Shown here: positions 1 through 5,780 of the stretch, in pieces | How the letters are laid out: every line of letters begins with the position of its first letter | Position numbering within the stretch: the first letter of the stretch is position 1 | Origin: Bacillota bacterium | Lineage (GTDB): Bacteria; Bacillota; Clostridia; Acetivibrionales; DSM-2933 | Direction of reading: 5' to 3' | Assembly: GCA_023441845.1 (NCBI GenBank) | Contig: JAEZNF010000205.1 | Location: 1 to 6,374, forward strand | DNA length: 6,374 bases | Translations under genes and position numbers: made by a program | Notes under the pieces: generated by a model | What the model was told of the DNA's origin: nothing | Database searches by the model: none | The model's input: only the letters and a program-made list of their open reading frames with translations

Positions 1-264
1 TCCCTTGTGTGGGGAAAACTTGAAGAGGATACCGGTGAAACCAAAGTAAACGCACAGATAGTTGTTGATATGGATGCAATAAAAAGAAAATATAAAGTCA
101 ATGAAATTTCCAAAGATGAAATTAGGAAAATAATAAAAGGAGAGGTAAAGGCTGCAAACAGGAATATGCCTTTATATAAGCGCATTCAGGACTATGTTAT
201 ACGCGAAAATGAGTTTTCCAAAACCACAACCCAAAAAATTAAGAGGCATGCAGAAAAAATGTGA
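1..264 (+). CDS. Long-chain acyl-CoA synthetase (AMP-forming), C-terminal fragment
   Basis: Only the last 87 codons are present; the frame is open to the left edge and stops at TGA 262-264. The fragment matches the C-terminal lid subdomain of the adenylate-forming (ANL) superfamily. It has a conserved end that reads roughly 'EVKAANRNMPLYKRI', then 'EFSKTTTQKIKR', where the lysine after TTTQ sits in the A10 motif that contacts the acyl-adenylate. The pattern 'N...PLYKRI' followed by 'TTTQKIKR' is typical of FadD15-like long-chain fatty acid-CoA ligases rather than of acetyl-CoA synthetases. Such enzymes activate a carboxylic acid with ATP and transfer it to CoA. The substrate cannot be read from this piece. 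The gene converges on the minus-strand rsfS cluster and is followed after 13 nt by a strong hairpin. The family is fairly certain; the exact substrate class is inferred. Confidence 0.83.
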   Translation, partial: SLVWGKLEEDTGETKVNAQIVVDMDAIKRKYKVNEISKDEIRKIIKGEVKAANRNMPLYKRIQDYVIRENEFSKTTTQKIKRHAEKM

Positions 265-277
265 AGAATGAAGAAAA

Positions 278-320
278 TTTAAAAAGGTACTTCAGCTAAT
301 TTCTGAAGTACCTTTTTAAA
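278..320. terminator. Bidirectional intrinsic terminator between convergent genes
   Basis: A perfect 18-bp inverted repeat (278-295 with 303-320) encloses a 7-nt loop. The core arm is GGTACTTCAG, flanked by an A-run on the left and a T-run on the right, so either strand gives a stem ending in U residues. It lies 13 nt after the stop of the plus-strand acyl-CoA synthetase and about 140 nt after the stop of minus-strand rsfS. It probably ends both transcription units. Confidence 0.9.
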
Positions 321-459
321 GGCATTTTTAAGTATTATCCCCATTTATAGATAAACACTTTACAATTTAATTTATTGAGCAGCCAAAAAGCGTTAAAGCA
401 TCACTATTTCTCTCTGCATATTATTTTAAGGTATAAAGTTGTTTATCTTTATCGAATAA

Positions 460-813
460 CTATACCCGGCTGTCTTTGTCATATGTCAATATACCATCTG
501 ACCATAGTCTTTCCAGGTTATAGAAGCTCCTGTCTTCTTCATGGAATATATGCACCACAATTTCTCCATAATCCAAAAGAATCCAGCGGGCGCTGTTATA
601 CCCTTCTTTATGGTGCAGCCTATAGCCTAAGTCACGCATTTTTTCTTCCAGCTCATCAGCAAGGGTTTTAATATGTGTCGTAGATGTTCCGCTGCAAATT
701 ATAAAGTAATCGGCTAGTATTGAAACTTTGTCTACATTTACTATGTTTATGTCCCTGGCCTTTTTTTGCTCAAGAATTTCAACCGCTTTATCCAGCATTT
801 CTTTTGAACTCAA
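460..813 (-). CDS. rsfS: Ribosomal silencing factor RsfS (Iojap/YbeB family)
   Basis: This 117-residue cytoplasmic protein has the usual length of the family. RsfS proteins bind ribosomal protein uL14 on the 50S subunit and block joining with 30S, lowering translation when nutrients are scarce. Diagnostic stretches are 'ADYFIICSGTS' (residues 34-44), 'EGYNSARWILLDYG' (70-83), 'VVHIF' (86-90) and the end 'FYNLERLW' (97-104). The open frame starts with TTG at 813. This is preferred over the internal ATG at codon 6 because a GAAAGGA site lies about 10 nt before the TTG, whereas the ATG has no ribosome binding site. The gene is the last of the nadD-yqeK-LytR_C-rsfS cluster. The 123-nt gap before it contains its own promoter-like sequence, so it may be transcribed both with and without its neighbours. 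Confidence 0.95.
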   Translation of the reverse strand: MSSKEMLDKAVEILEQKKARDINIVNVDKVSILADYFIICSGTSTTHIKTLADELEEKMRDLGYRLHHKEGYNSARWILLDYGEIVVHIFHEEDRSFYNLERLWSDGILTYDKDSRV

Positions 814-823
814 TACTTTTTCA

Positions 824-830
824 TCCTTTC
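824..830 (-). promoter_or_regulatory. Ribosome binding site that supports the TTG start of rsfS
   Basis: On the minus strand GAAAGGA lies about 10 nt before TTG at 813-811. The only nearby ATG upstream (824-822) overlaps this site and opens a four-codon frame (MKKY) that stops at a TGA overlapping the TTG, so it cannot be the rsfS start. The next in-frame ATG (798-796) has no purine-rich site at a suitable distance. Confidence 0.6.
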
Positions 831-857
831 AATGTAACTTTTTATTTTCGGTTTATT

Positions 858-886
858 ATTATACCACTAATAAAGAAATTTTACGA
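858..886 (-). promoter_or_regulatory. Putative extended -10 promoter of rsfS
   Basis: The minus strand carries TGGTATAAT at 866-858: a perfect -10 hexamer with the TGn extension. At 17-nt spacing the -35 is weak (TCGTAA, 886-881), which extended -10 promoters tolerate. A start near 851 would give a leader of about 37 nt before the TTG codon. It is read by eye only. Confidence 0.6.
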
Positions 887-936
887 ACAAAACTTATTAC
901 AATAATTATTTTATGCTTTACAAGGTAAGCTTTGAT

Positions 937-1746
937 TTAAGGAATAAAATCTTTACCTAAAATAATGGTCACATCATACTGATATTTTGAGTCAATCTTT
1001 TTTATAACCTTGCCCGCTTTTATAATCTTTTTTATTTTGTCACCTAACTTCTTGTCACTTCTTTCAATAATCTGGGTCTCATTAATAATTTTTTTGCTTT
1101 GATTATCCTTATTATCAACGACCTCCCCACCATTATCCCGGTCGTCTTCCCTGTTGGATTCAATTCCCGTAGGTAAAGGTGTAGTAGTTTCGTCTTTAGT
1201 CTGATCGGCATCAGGAGTATTTGTAGGTGGAGCCTTAGTTACATTTCCGGGAGTATTTACCACGTTACTCTCCTTAGTGCTTATCGGTGTATTCATTGAA
1301 ACCGGTTTCGCCGTACTTTTCTTATCTTTCTCTCTGGATGTGCTGCCCCTATTTGTTTTAGATTCTGTATCAGCCGTGCCTATTACTACATTACTGTACC
1401 CTGCGTTTTTTAATGTTGACTTAACTGTCCCTGACAGCTTTTCATCACCAGAGTAATTTATAATCTCAATGCGGGCATTACCAAGCTTGTCCTCTTCAGC
1501 ATCATCCGATTTATAGTCATCCCTGGTGTATTTATAAGTGCTAAAATCATCGCTTCTTTCTGTCTGCTGCGGCAAAACAGTTGCCGCAGCAGACTTTTTA
1601 GGCTGCGTTATCTTTTTTGCAAAAATATTTGCATCCTTTGAAAAGTTTAGAGCAACTATAAGTGCCATAACTATTAATAAAGTTGACCCTGCCAATAATA
1701 CAAACTGATCTATGTATCTCTTTATAGTTTTATTTGAACGAGACAT
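937..1746 (-). CDS. Membrane-anchored LytR_C-domain protein with a long low-complexity insert
   Basis: This 269-residue protein has a basic N-terminus, one membrane segment (about residues 14-35), a short linker, and then a domain like the C-terminal domain of LytR-type cell envelope proteins (LytR_C). The first half of the domain is about 90-126 ('ARIEIINYSG', 'LKNAGYSNVVIGTAD'). The second half is about 222-268 ('ETQIIERSDKK', 'YDVTIILGKDF'). Between them lie about 95 residues rich in S, T, N, K, D and P, with no aromatic residue, histidine or cysteine. The LCP catalytic domain that transfers wall polymers is absent. Expected topology is an N-in anchor with the rest outside the cell. A GGAGGG site 7 nt before the ATG supports the start. 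The gene lies 48 nt after yqeK, where related bacteria often have a full LCP gene. The family call is good; the function is unknown and a wall-associated role is inferred. Confidence 0.8.
   Translation of the reverse strand: MSRSNKTIKRYIDQFVLLAGSTLLIVMALIVALNFSKDANIFAKKITQPKKSAAATVLPQQTERSDDFSTYKYTRDDYKSDDAEEDKLGNARIEIINYSGDEKLSGTVKSTLKNAGYSNVVIGTADTESKTNRGSTSREKDKKSTAKPVSMNTPISTKESNVVNTPGNVTKAPPTNTPDADQTKDETTTPLPTGIESNREDDRDNGGEVVDNKDNQSKKIINETQIIERSDKKLGDKIKKIIKAGKVIKKIDSKYQYDVTIILGKDFIP
1150..1293 (-). repeat. Decayed 12-residue (36-nt) tandem repeat inside the LytR_C protein
   Basis: Four units of 36 nt begin with NTP, NTP, NTP and TTP at residues 152, 164, 176 and 188. At DNA level the unit starts are AATACACC, AATACTCC, AATACTCC and ACTACACC, exactly 36 nt apart. 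The first three units also contain ACTAAG or ACTAAA further in, drifting by 3 nt per unit. The remaining positions have diverged. It looks like an old minisatellite expansion that built part of the extracellular linker. Confidence 0.55.
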
Positions 1747-1794
1747 CCAAATCCCTCCGGAAATTTATCAAACCTATATCTGAACCGTATAACG

Positions 1795-2406
1795 TTAAAC
1801 CCTGTAATCCTTTTCATATGTTTGACCTCTTGCTTTAATAAGGATTATCACAGAATTTCTGGCATTAACAGTATCTGTGTGGATCAACACACCTCTATTG
1901 ATTAAGTACCCCATTGTCCTATCGAGTGAATTTAAAACAGCCATGTCAATATCTTCGAAAGCAATTTTCCTTGCTTCATGCACCTCGGGAAAATTTCTGC
2001 CCGGCTCAATATAATCTGCAATAAATACTATTTTTTCAAGCATACTCATATTCTCACGGCCTGTTGTATGAAATCTTATTGCATCCAGTACAGACTCATC
2101 ACAAACCGCATATTCTTCTCTGGCAAGTACAGCTCCTATTGAACCGTGCAGGAGTTCGGGCTGAGCTCTTGTTACCGTATCAACAGGTATATCATATCTC
2201 CTGCAAGCCTCAAATATTTCCTCGCCTCTTATTTCTCTCGCACAATCGTGAAGCAGGCCTGCCAAAGCAGCTTTACTGGAATCCTCTCCGTATTTTACCG
2301 CCAGCTTTACCGCTGTTTCCATTACATTCACCGAATGCCTGTACCTTTTATCGCTTAGAACCAGCTCCAACCTTTTTCTCATATCTTCCAAATCCATAAA
2401 AACCAT
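1795..2406 (-). CDS. yqeK: HD-domain Ap4A hydrolase, YqeK family
   Basis: This 203-residue protein has the full HD phosphohydrolase signature: H24 (in 'RYRHS'), H53-D54 ('LLHDCA'), H87 ('LLHGSIGA'), H113 ('RFHTTG') and D131 ('ADYIEPGR'). The order and the 'HTTG' and 'DYIEPGR' motifs are those of YqeK. YqeK-family proteins are metal-dependent enzymes that split diadenosine tetraphosphate symmetrically into two ADP, clearing a stress-linked dinucleotide from the cytoplasm. The gene stands between nadD and the LytR_C gene, its usual place in Firmicutes. The start is uncertain: GGAAGGG lies only 2 nt before the ATG at 2406 but about 11 nt before the ATG at 2397 (codon 4), which may be the real start. 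The 156-nt gap after nadD is unusually long for this pair and contains inverted repeats. Confidence 0.93.
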   Translation of the reverse strand: MVFMDLEDMRKRLELVLSDKRYRHSVNVMETAVKLAVKYGEDSSKAALAGLLHDCAREIRGEEIFEACRRYDIPVDTVTRAQPELLHGSIGAVLAREEYAVCDESVLDAIRFHTTGRENMSMLEKIVFIADYIEPGRNFPEVHEARKIAFEDIDMAVLNSLDRTMGYLINRGVLIHTDTVNARNSVIILIKARGQTYEKDYRV

Positions 2407-2562
2407 AACCCTTCCAGTACTTTGTATAATCTCATTCTTTACTTTAATTAAAGATTTTACAAATGTACTTCCTCTGTTCTAAGGCCTGCTTTTCTACAGC
2501 TTTTAGACTTTACAGGCCAAAGGTTTCTTAAAAATATTTGCGTACAGAGTATTTCGTACCTT

Positions 2563-3183
2563 TTACCGTTTATACAAATTATTACGTTTTATATAATCTT
2601 CCACACACTCAGGTACCATGTATTTAATCGATTTATTACCGTGCACCCTTTCCCTTACCATGGTTGAGGATATTCCAATCAAAGGAATATCTCCTACATG
2701 TATTTTCGCCATATATGTAGACCTTAAAAACTCAACCGCACTGTCAAACTCATTTTTTTTGTGTTCGGGCCTTAAAACAGCTATAAATTCGCAGATGGTA
2801 AAAACCTTTTCGAAGTTCTTCCACATAAGAATATCATGAACAACATCTGCTCCTATTATAAAATACAAATCGGTATCATGTCCGTATAAATTCTTCAGCT
2901 CATTTAATGTATCAAATGTATATGTAAGCCCTTTACGGTCAATTTCAATCCGTGATGCCTCAAAGCAGTTATTTGTACTTATAGCTTCCTTTAACATGCC
3001 GTATCTGTGCTCTGCGCTTGTAACATTCGATAAATTCTTATGCGGTGGCAACCCGGTTGGAATAAACAGTATCTTATCGAGTTGGAATTTTTCCCTCAAA
3101 CTCTCTGCAACCAGTAAATGCCCGAAATGTATAGGGTCAAAGGTCCCACCCGATATCCCTATTTTCTTGCGTTTGTTTTCCAT
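2563..3183 (-). CDS. nadD: Nicotinate-nucleotide adenylyltransferase
   Basis: This 206-residue cytoplasmic enzyme transfers AMP from ATP to nicotinate mononucleotide, giving nicotinate adenine dinucleotide, the step before NAD synthetase. The N-terminal nucleotidyltransferase motif 'GGTFDPIHFGH' (12-22) supplies the HxGH ATP site at H19-H22. 'PPHK' (46-49) and 'FIIGAD' (108-113) are typical NadD elements. 'ISSTMVR' (171-177) is the second ATP-binding signature. The length is normal. An upstream in-frame TGA and the lack of other starts fix the ATG at 3183. The GAGG site is 13 nt away, longer than ideal. The gene opens the nadD-yqeK-LytR_C-rsfS cluster and has a good promoter directly upstream. 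Unlike many Firmicutes, the window shows no obgE or yhbY before it; a sugar kinase gene sits there instead. Confidence 0.96.
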   Translation of the reverse strand: MENKRKKIGISGGTFDPIHFGHLLVAESLREKFQLDKILFIPTGLPPHKNLSNVTSAEHRYGMLKEAISTNNCFEASRIEIDRKGLTYTFDTLNELKNLYGHDTDLYFIIGADVVHDILMWKNFEKVFTICEFIAVLRPEHKKNEFDSAVEFLRSTYMAKIHVGDIPLIGISSTMVRERVHGNKSIKYMVPECVEDYIKRNNLYKR

Positions 3184-3222
3184 ATGTCAATATCAACCTC
3201 TTTATTAGTTTATATCCGCTTC

Positions 3223-3251
3223 ATTATAGCATAAAAAAGGCTTCCTATAAA
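3223..3251 (-). promoter_or_regulatory. Putative extended -10 promoter of the nadD cluster
   Basis: The minus strand has TGCTATAAT (3231-3223), a perfect -10 with a TGn extension. Exactly 17 nt upstream is TTTATA (3251-3246), matching the -35 consensus at 4 of 6 positions. A start near 3216 gives a leader of about 33 nt before the nadD ATG. The -35 hexamer falls inside the loop of the ROK-gene terminator and the spacer covers its T-tract side. Confidence 0.72.
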
Positions 3252-3264
3252 GGGAAACCTTTTT
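3233..3264 (-). terminator. Intrinsic terminator of the ROK kinase gene
   Basis: The arms are 3234-3245 and 3253-3264 with a 7-nt loop. Read as minus-strand RNA, the stem is 12 bp long because position 3257/3241 forms a U-G wobble; on the plus strand it would be a mismatch, so the hairpin is best on the minus strand. It ends in a run of six T (3238-3233). It lies about 20 nt after the ROK stop codon. Confidence 0.85.
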
Positions 3265-3283
3265 ATACTTAGCGGCCATTTCA

Positions 3284-4255
3284 CTATTTCCTGCTTGTTT
3301 TGTCAATCATCAGAGCTAATGCCCCGTATACTATTGCATCGTCCTCCAGGGCCGACTTTATAATACTTGTTCCATTCAGTATATCCGGCATTGCAAACCT
3401 TTTTATGCGTTCCTTGACGCCAGACAGTATATAATCTCCCACAGCCTCCATAACGCCGCCCCCTAATATCAGCATCTCGGGATTGAACAAATTGACAAGA
3501 GACCCTGCTCCTGCCGCAAGATAATATATCGCTCTGTCCAAAACCTCAATTACAAGCTCATCCTTTTCATCAAGGGCTTTTTTTAAGGCTTTGCTCCTAA
3601 TATTCATTATGTTATCTTCCATCAAATCCTTCAAGACAGTTTTTCTTCCCATTGCTATCTGTGATTTGATCTCCCTAGCTATGGCAATTTTACTTGAATA
3701 AGCTTCCAGGCAGCCTCTTTGCCCGCAGTTGCAATACGGCCCCTCTGTATTAAGTACCATATGCCCTACTTCACCGGCTGAGTGATGCGCTCCCGTGTAT
3801 AATTTATTGTCTATTATTATTCCTCCGCCAACTCCGGTTCCCACAAAAATGCCTACTATATTCTTCCTGTTTACCCCGGCCCCATACTTCCATTCCCCCA
3901 GAACTCCCATCTTTACATCGTTTCCAATGTAAAAAGGCACCTTAAACCTGTCTTCTATAACACTTCTAATATTGTAGTTTCTCCACGGAAGATTGGGAGT
4001 ATAAATTATCTCGCCCTTGTCCTCGTCTATAATGCCTGGAGCACCGGCACCAATTGCAGTCAGGCTGTTTTTATCCATTCCCGATTCGGATATAAGCTCA
4101 TTTACAAGCTTTATTATTCTTTCTTCGATTTTAAGAAAGCCCTCCTCGGCCTTGGTCTTCTTTTTTACCCTGTAAACTATGTTGTTGTTTTCGTCGAATA
4201 TAGCTCCAAGAACCTTCGTACCGCCAATATCCAAAGAAATATATGACCTGCCCAT
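3284..4255 (-). CDS. ROK-family sugar kinase, probable glucokinase
   Basis: This 323-residue cytoplasmic protein has the ROK layout. It shows the phosphate-binding loop 'DIGGTK' (9-14), 'GAPGIID' (71-77) and 'NLPW' (88-91), followed by 'GNDVK' (111-115) with catalytic-base candidate D113. Next are 'GTGVGGG' (139-145) and the ROK zinc site, H165 in 'EVGH' plus C175, C177 and C182 in 'CNCGQRGC', followed by E184. 'LGGGV' (264-268) is the second nucleotide-binding motif. Such kinases phosphorylate glucose or related hexoses with ATP. There is no N-terminal helix-turn-helix, so it is an enzyme and not a ROK repressor. The common 'NDAN' motif is 'NDVK' here. GGAG lies 8 nt before the ATG. The gene sits between two terminators and so is probably transcribed alone, although I see only a weak promoter. 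Glucose as substrate is inferred; fructose, mannose or an amino sugar is possible. Confidence 0.9.
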   Translation of the reverse strand: MGRSYISLDIGGTKVLGAIFDENNNIVYRVKKKTKAEEGFLKIEERIIKLVNELISESGMDKNSLTAIGAGAPGIIDEDKGEIIYTPNLPWRNYNIRSVIEDRFKVPFYIGNDVKMGVLGEWKYGAGVNRKNIVGIFVGTGVGGGIIIDNKLYTGAHHSAGEVGHMVLNTEGPYCNCGQRGCLEAYSSKIAIAREIKSQIAMGRKTVLKDLMEDNIMNIRSKALKKALDEKDELVIEVLDRAIYYLAAGAGSLVNLFNPEMLILGGGVMEAVGDYILSGVKERIKRFAMPDILNGTSIIKSALEDDAIVYGALALMIDKTSRK

Positions 4256-4323
4256 GCAATCAACTCCAATAAATATATTTCATATTATTTTCTACACCAC
4301 GCCTAAATTATCCTTTAAAAAAC

Positions 4324-4364
4324 AAAAAAACTTAAGATGCTGTAAAAAGACACCTTAAGCTTTT
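4324..4364 (-). terminator. Intrinsic terminator of the purine operon after purD
   Basis: The arms are 4326-4339 and 4351-4364. In minus-strand RNA the stem reaches 14 bp, using two G-U wobbles that would be mismatches on the plus strand, with an 11-nt loop. The core is CTTAAGGTG paired with CATCTTAAG. A T-rich tract (seven T, G, six T) follows and overlaps the arm. It lies about 114 nt after the purD stop and separates the purine genes from the ROK kinase gene. Confidence 0.85.
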
Positions 4365-4477
4365 ATTATCCATTTTGAGGCCTTATTGCATCAAACAGAT
4401 GTATGCATTATATAATTATCGCACTAATGATCCGTAACGCATAAAATTTAGGATATGAATTATGAGCCATTATATCC

Positions 4478-5749
4478 TTATGAATTATAGTACTTTTTCC
4501 CAATATCCTTCCTGAAATGCGCATCGGTAAAGGATATTTTAGAAACTCCCTCGTACGCTCTTTTTATAGCTTCGTCCATAGAAGAATCAATAGCTGTAAC
4601 ACCTAATACGCGGCCACCTGCGGTAAGGAATTTTTCGTTTTCCCTTTTGGTACCTGCATGGAATACCACTATATTTGAATCTCCTTCAGCTTCATAAAGA
4701 CCGGTTATTTCATATCCTGTCTTATACTGCTGCGGATATCCTCCCGAAGCCATTATAACGCAGACACATGCACCGTCGCTCCACCTTAAATCTATCGAAT
4801 CAAGTTTCTCATCAATTATTGCATTAAATATCTCAACCAAATCACTCTCAAGCCTTGGCAATATAACCTGGGTTTCAGGGTCTCCGAATCTCGCATTGTA
4901 CTCAAGAATCTTAGGACCGTCCTTTGTAATAATAAGGCCGAAATACAGTATCCCCTTAAATGTCCTGTTTTCTTTATTCATCGCGTCAATTGTGGGCTTG
5001 TAAATGTTCTCCATGCAAAACGCCTCAAGCTCCGGAGTATATATTTTGCTTGGGGAAAACGTGCCCATTCCGCCTGTGTTAAGTCCTTCATCATTGTCAA
5101 ATACCCTCTTGTGATCCTGAGAGCTTACCATCGGCTTAATTGTCTTTCCGTCTGTAAATGCCAGAATGGAAACCTCGGGACCTACCAGGAATTCTTCAAT
5201 AATTATTTTATTGCCGGCATCCCCAAACACCCTGTCATGCATCATGCTGTTAACAGCCTCCTGTGCCTCTTCAAAGCCCTGGGCTATTATAACGCCTTTT
5301 CCAAGGGCTAGTCCGTCAGCTTTGATTACAATGGGGTAATTCTGATGCCTTAAATACTCTATTGCATGCTCGCTATTATCAAATGCCTCATATTTTGCGG
5401 TAGGCAGATTATATTTTTTCATCAGTTCCTTGGCAAAGGTTTTGGAGCCTTCAATTAAAGCAGCTGCCTTCCTCGGTCCGAACGCCCTTATGCCTGCACT
5501 TTCCAATGCATCTATCATTCCGGCGACAAGCGGATCATCAGGCGCTACCATTACCATATCAATCTTGTTTTCAACAGAGAACTTAACAATTCCCTCTATA
5601 TCCAATGCCTTTATAGGTACACACTCAGCAAGCGTAGAAATTCCGCCATTTCCGGGAGCACAGTATATTTTTTCAACCAAAGGACTTTGGGCAATTTTCC
5701 ATACAATGGCATGCTCGCGTCCTCCGCCTCCCACAACAAGAATCTTCAT
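4478..5749 (-). CDS. purD: Phosphoribosylamine-glycine ligase (GAR synthetase)
   Basis: This 423-residue cytoplasmic enzyme joins glycine to phosphoribosylamine with ATP, giving glycinamide ribonucleotide, the second step of de novo purine synthesis. The N-terminal domain has 'GGGGREHA' (7-14) and 'APGNGG' (31-36). The ATP-grasp region has 'KADGLALGKGV' (143-153), 'SSQDHKR' (209-215), 'NTGGMG' (224-229) and the metal-binding 'EYNARFGDPETQ' (283-294). The C-terminal domain ends with 'HFRKDIG' (411-417). Length and all motifs are intact. Residues 69-76 read 'APDDPLVA' where many PurD proteins have GPE-type sequence. GGAGGG lies 7 nt before the ATG. The gene follows purH after 31 nt, the usual co-transcribed end of a Firmicute pur operon, and a terminator follows it. 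Any purine-sensing control would lie upstream of the window. Confidence 0.97.
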   Translation of the reverse strand: MKILVVGGGGREHAIVWKIAQSPLVEKIYCAPGNGGISTLAECVPIKALDIEGIVKFSVENKIDMVMVAPDDPLVAGMIDALESAGIRAFGPRKAAALIEGSKTFAKELMKKYNLPTAKYEAFDNSEHAIEYLRHQNYPIVIKADGLALGKGVIIAQGFEEAQEAVNSMMHDRVFGDAGNKIIIEEFLVGPEVSILAFTDGKTIKPMVSSQDHKRVFDNDEGLNTGGMGTFSPSKIYTPELEAFCMENIYKPTIDAMNKENRTFKGILYFGLIITKDGPKILEYNARFGDPETQVILPRLESDLVEIFNAIIDEKLDSIDLRWSDGACVCVIMASGGYPQQYKTGYEITGLYEAEGDSNIVVFHAGTKRENEKFLTAGGRVLGVTAIDSSMDEAIKRAYEGVSKISFTDAHFRKDIGKKYYNS

Positions 5750-5780
5750 CCCGTTCCCTCCAATTTAAATATTATTATCC

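Noticed and set aside
321..459. Gap between the bidirectional terminator and rsfS, searched for a small gene or RNA
   Set aside because: I see no frame with a ribosome binding site, no tRNA-like fold and no clear hairpin; it is probably just the 3' untranslated region of the rsfS transcript.
810..824. Four-codon leader frame (MKKY) whose TGA overlaps the rsfS TTG, as a possible translational coupling device
   Set aside because: Its ATG sits directly on the GAAAGG site, too close to be used for initiation, so it is more likely accidental.
375..928. Plus-strand open frames of 61-98 codons over rsfS and its upstream gap
   Set aside because: They lie antisense to a clear rsfS gene, have no ribosome binding site and give no recognisable protein; they are shadows.
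915..930. Imperfect palindrome GCTTTACaagGTAAGC after the LytR_C gene, as a terminator
   Set aside because: The stem is about 6 bp with a bulge and no T-tract follows on the minus strand.
2064..2399. Plus-strand frames of 70-111 codons opposite yqeK
   Set aside because: They are antisense to an intact HD-domain gene, with a composition that looks like reverse-complement noise.
2423..2456. Possible promoter for yqeK (TATACA at 2428-2423 with an A+T-rich upstream region)
   Set aside because: The -35 is poor, and the start would fall only a few bases before the ribosome binding site.
4256..4325. Possible promoter for the ROK kinase (TATGAA-like -10 with TTTAGG 17 nt upstream)
   Set aside because: Both hexamers match the consensus poorly in A+T-rich DNA. 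A promoter is expected here after the terminator, but I cannot place it.
5430..5768. 112-codon plus-strand frame opposite the start of purD
   Set aside because: It is antisense to the conserved N-terminal domain of PurD, with no ribosome binding site and no family resemblance.
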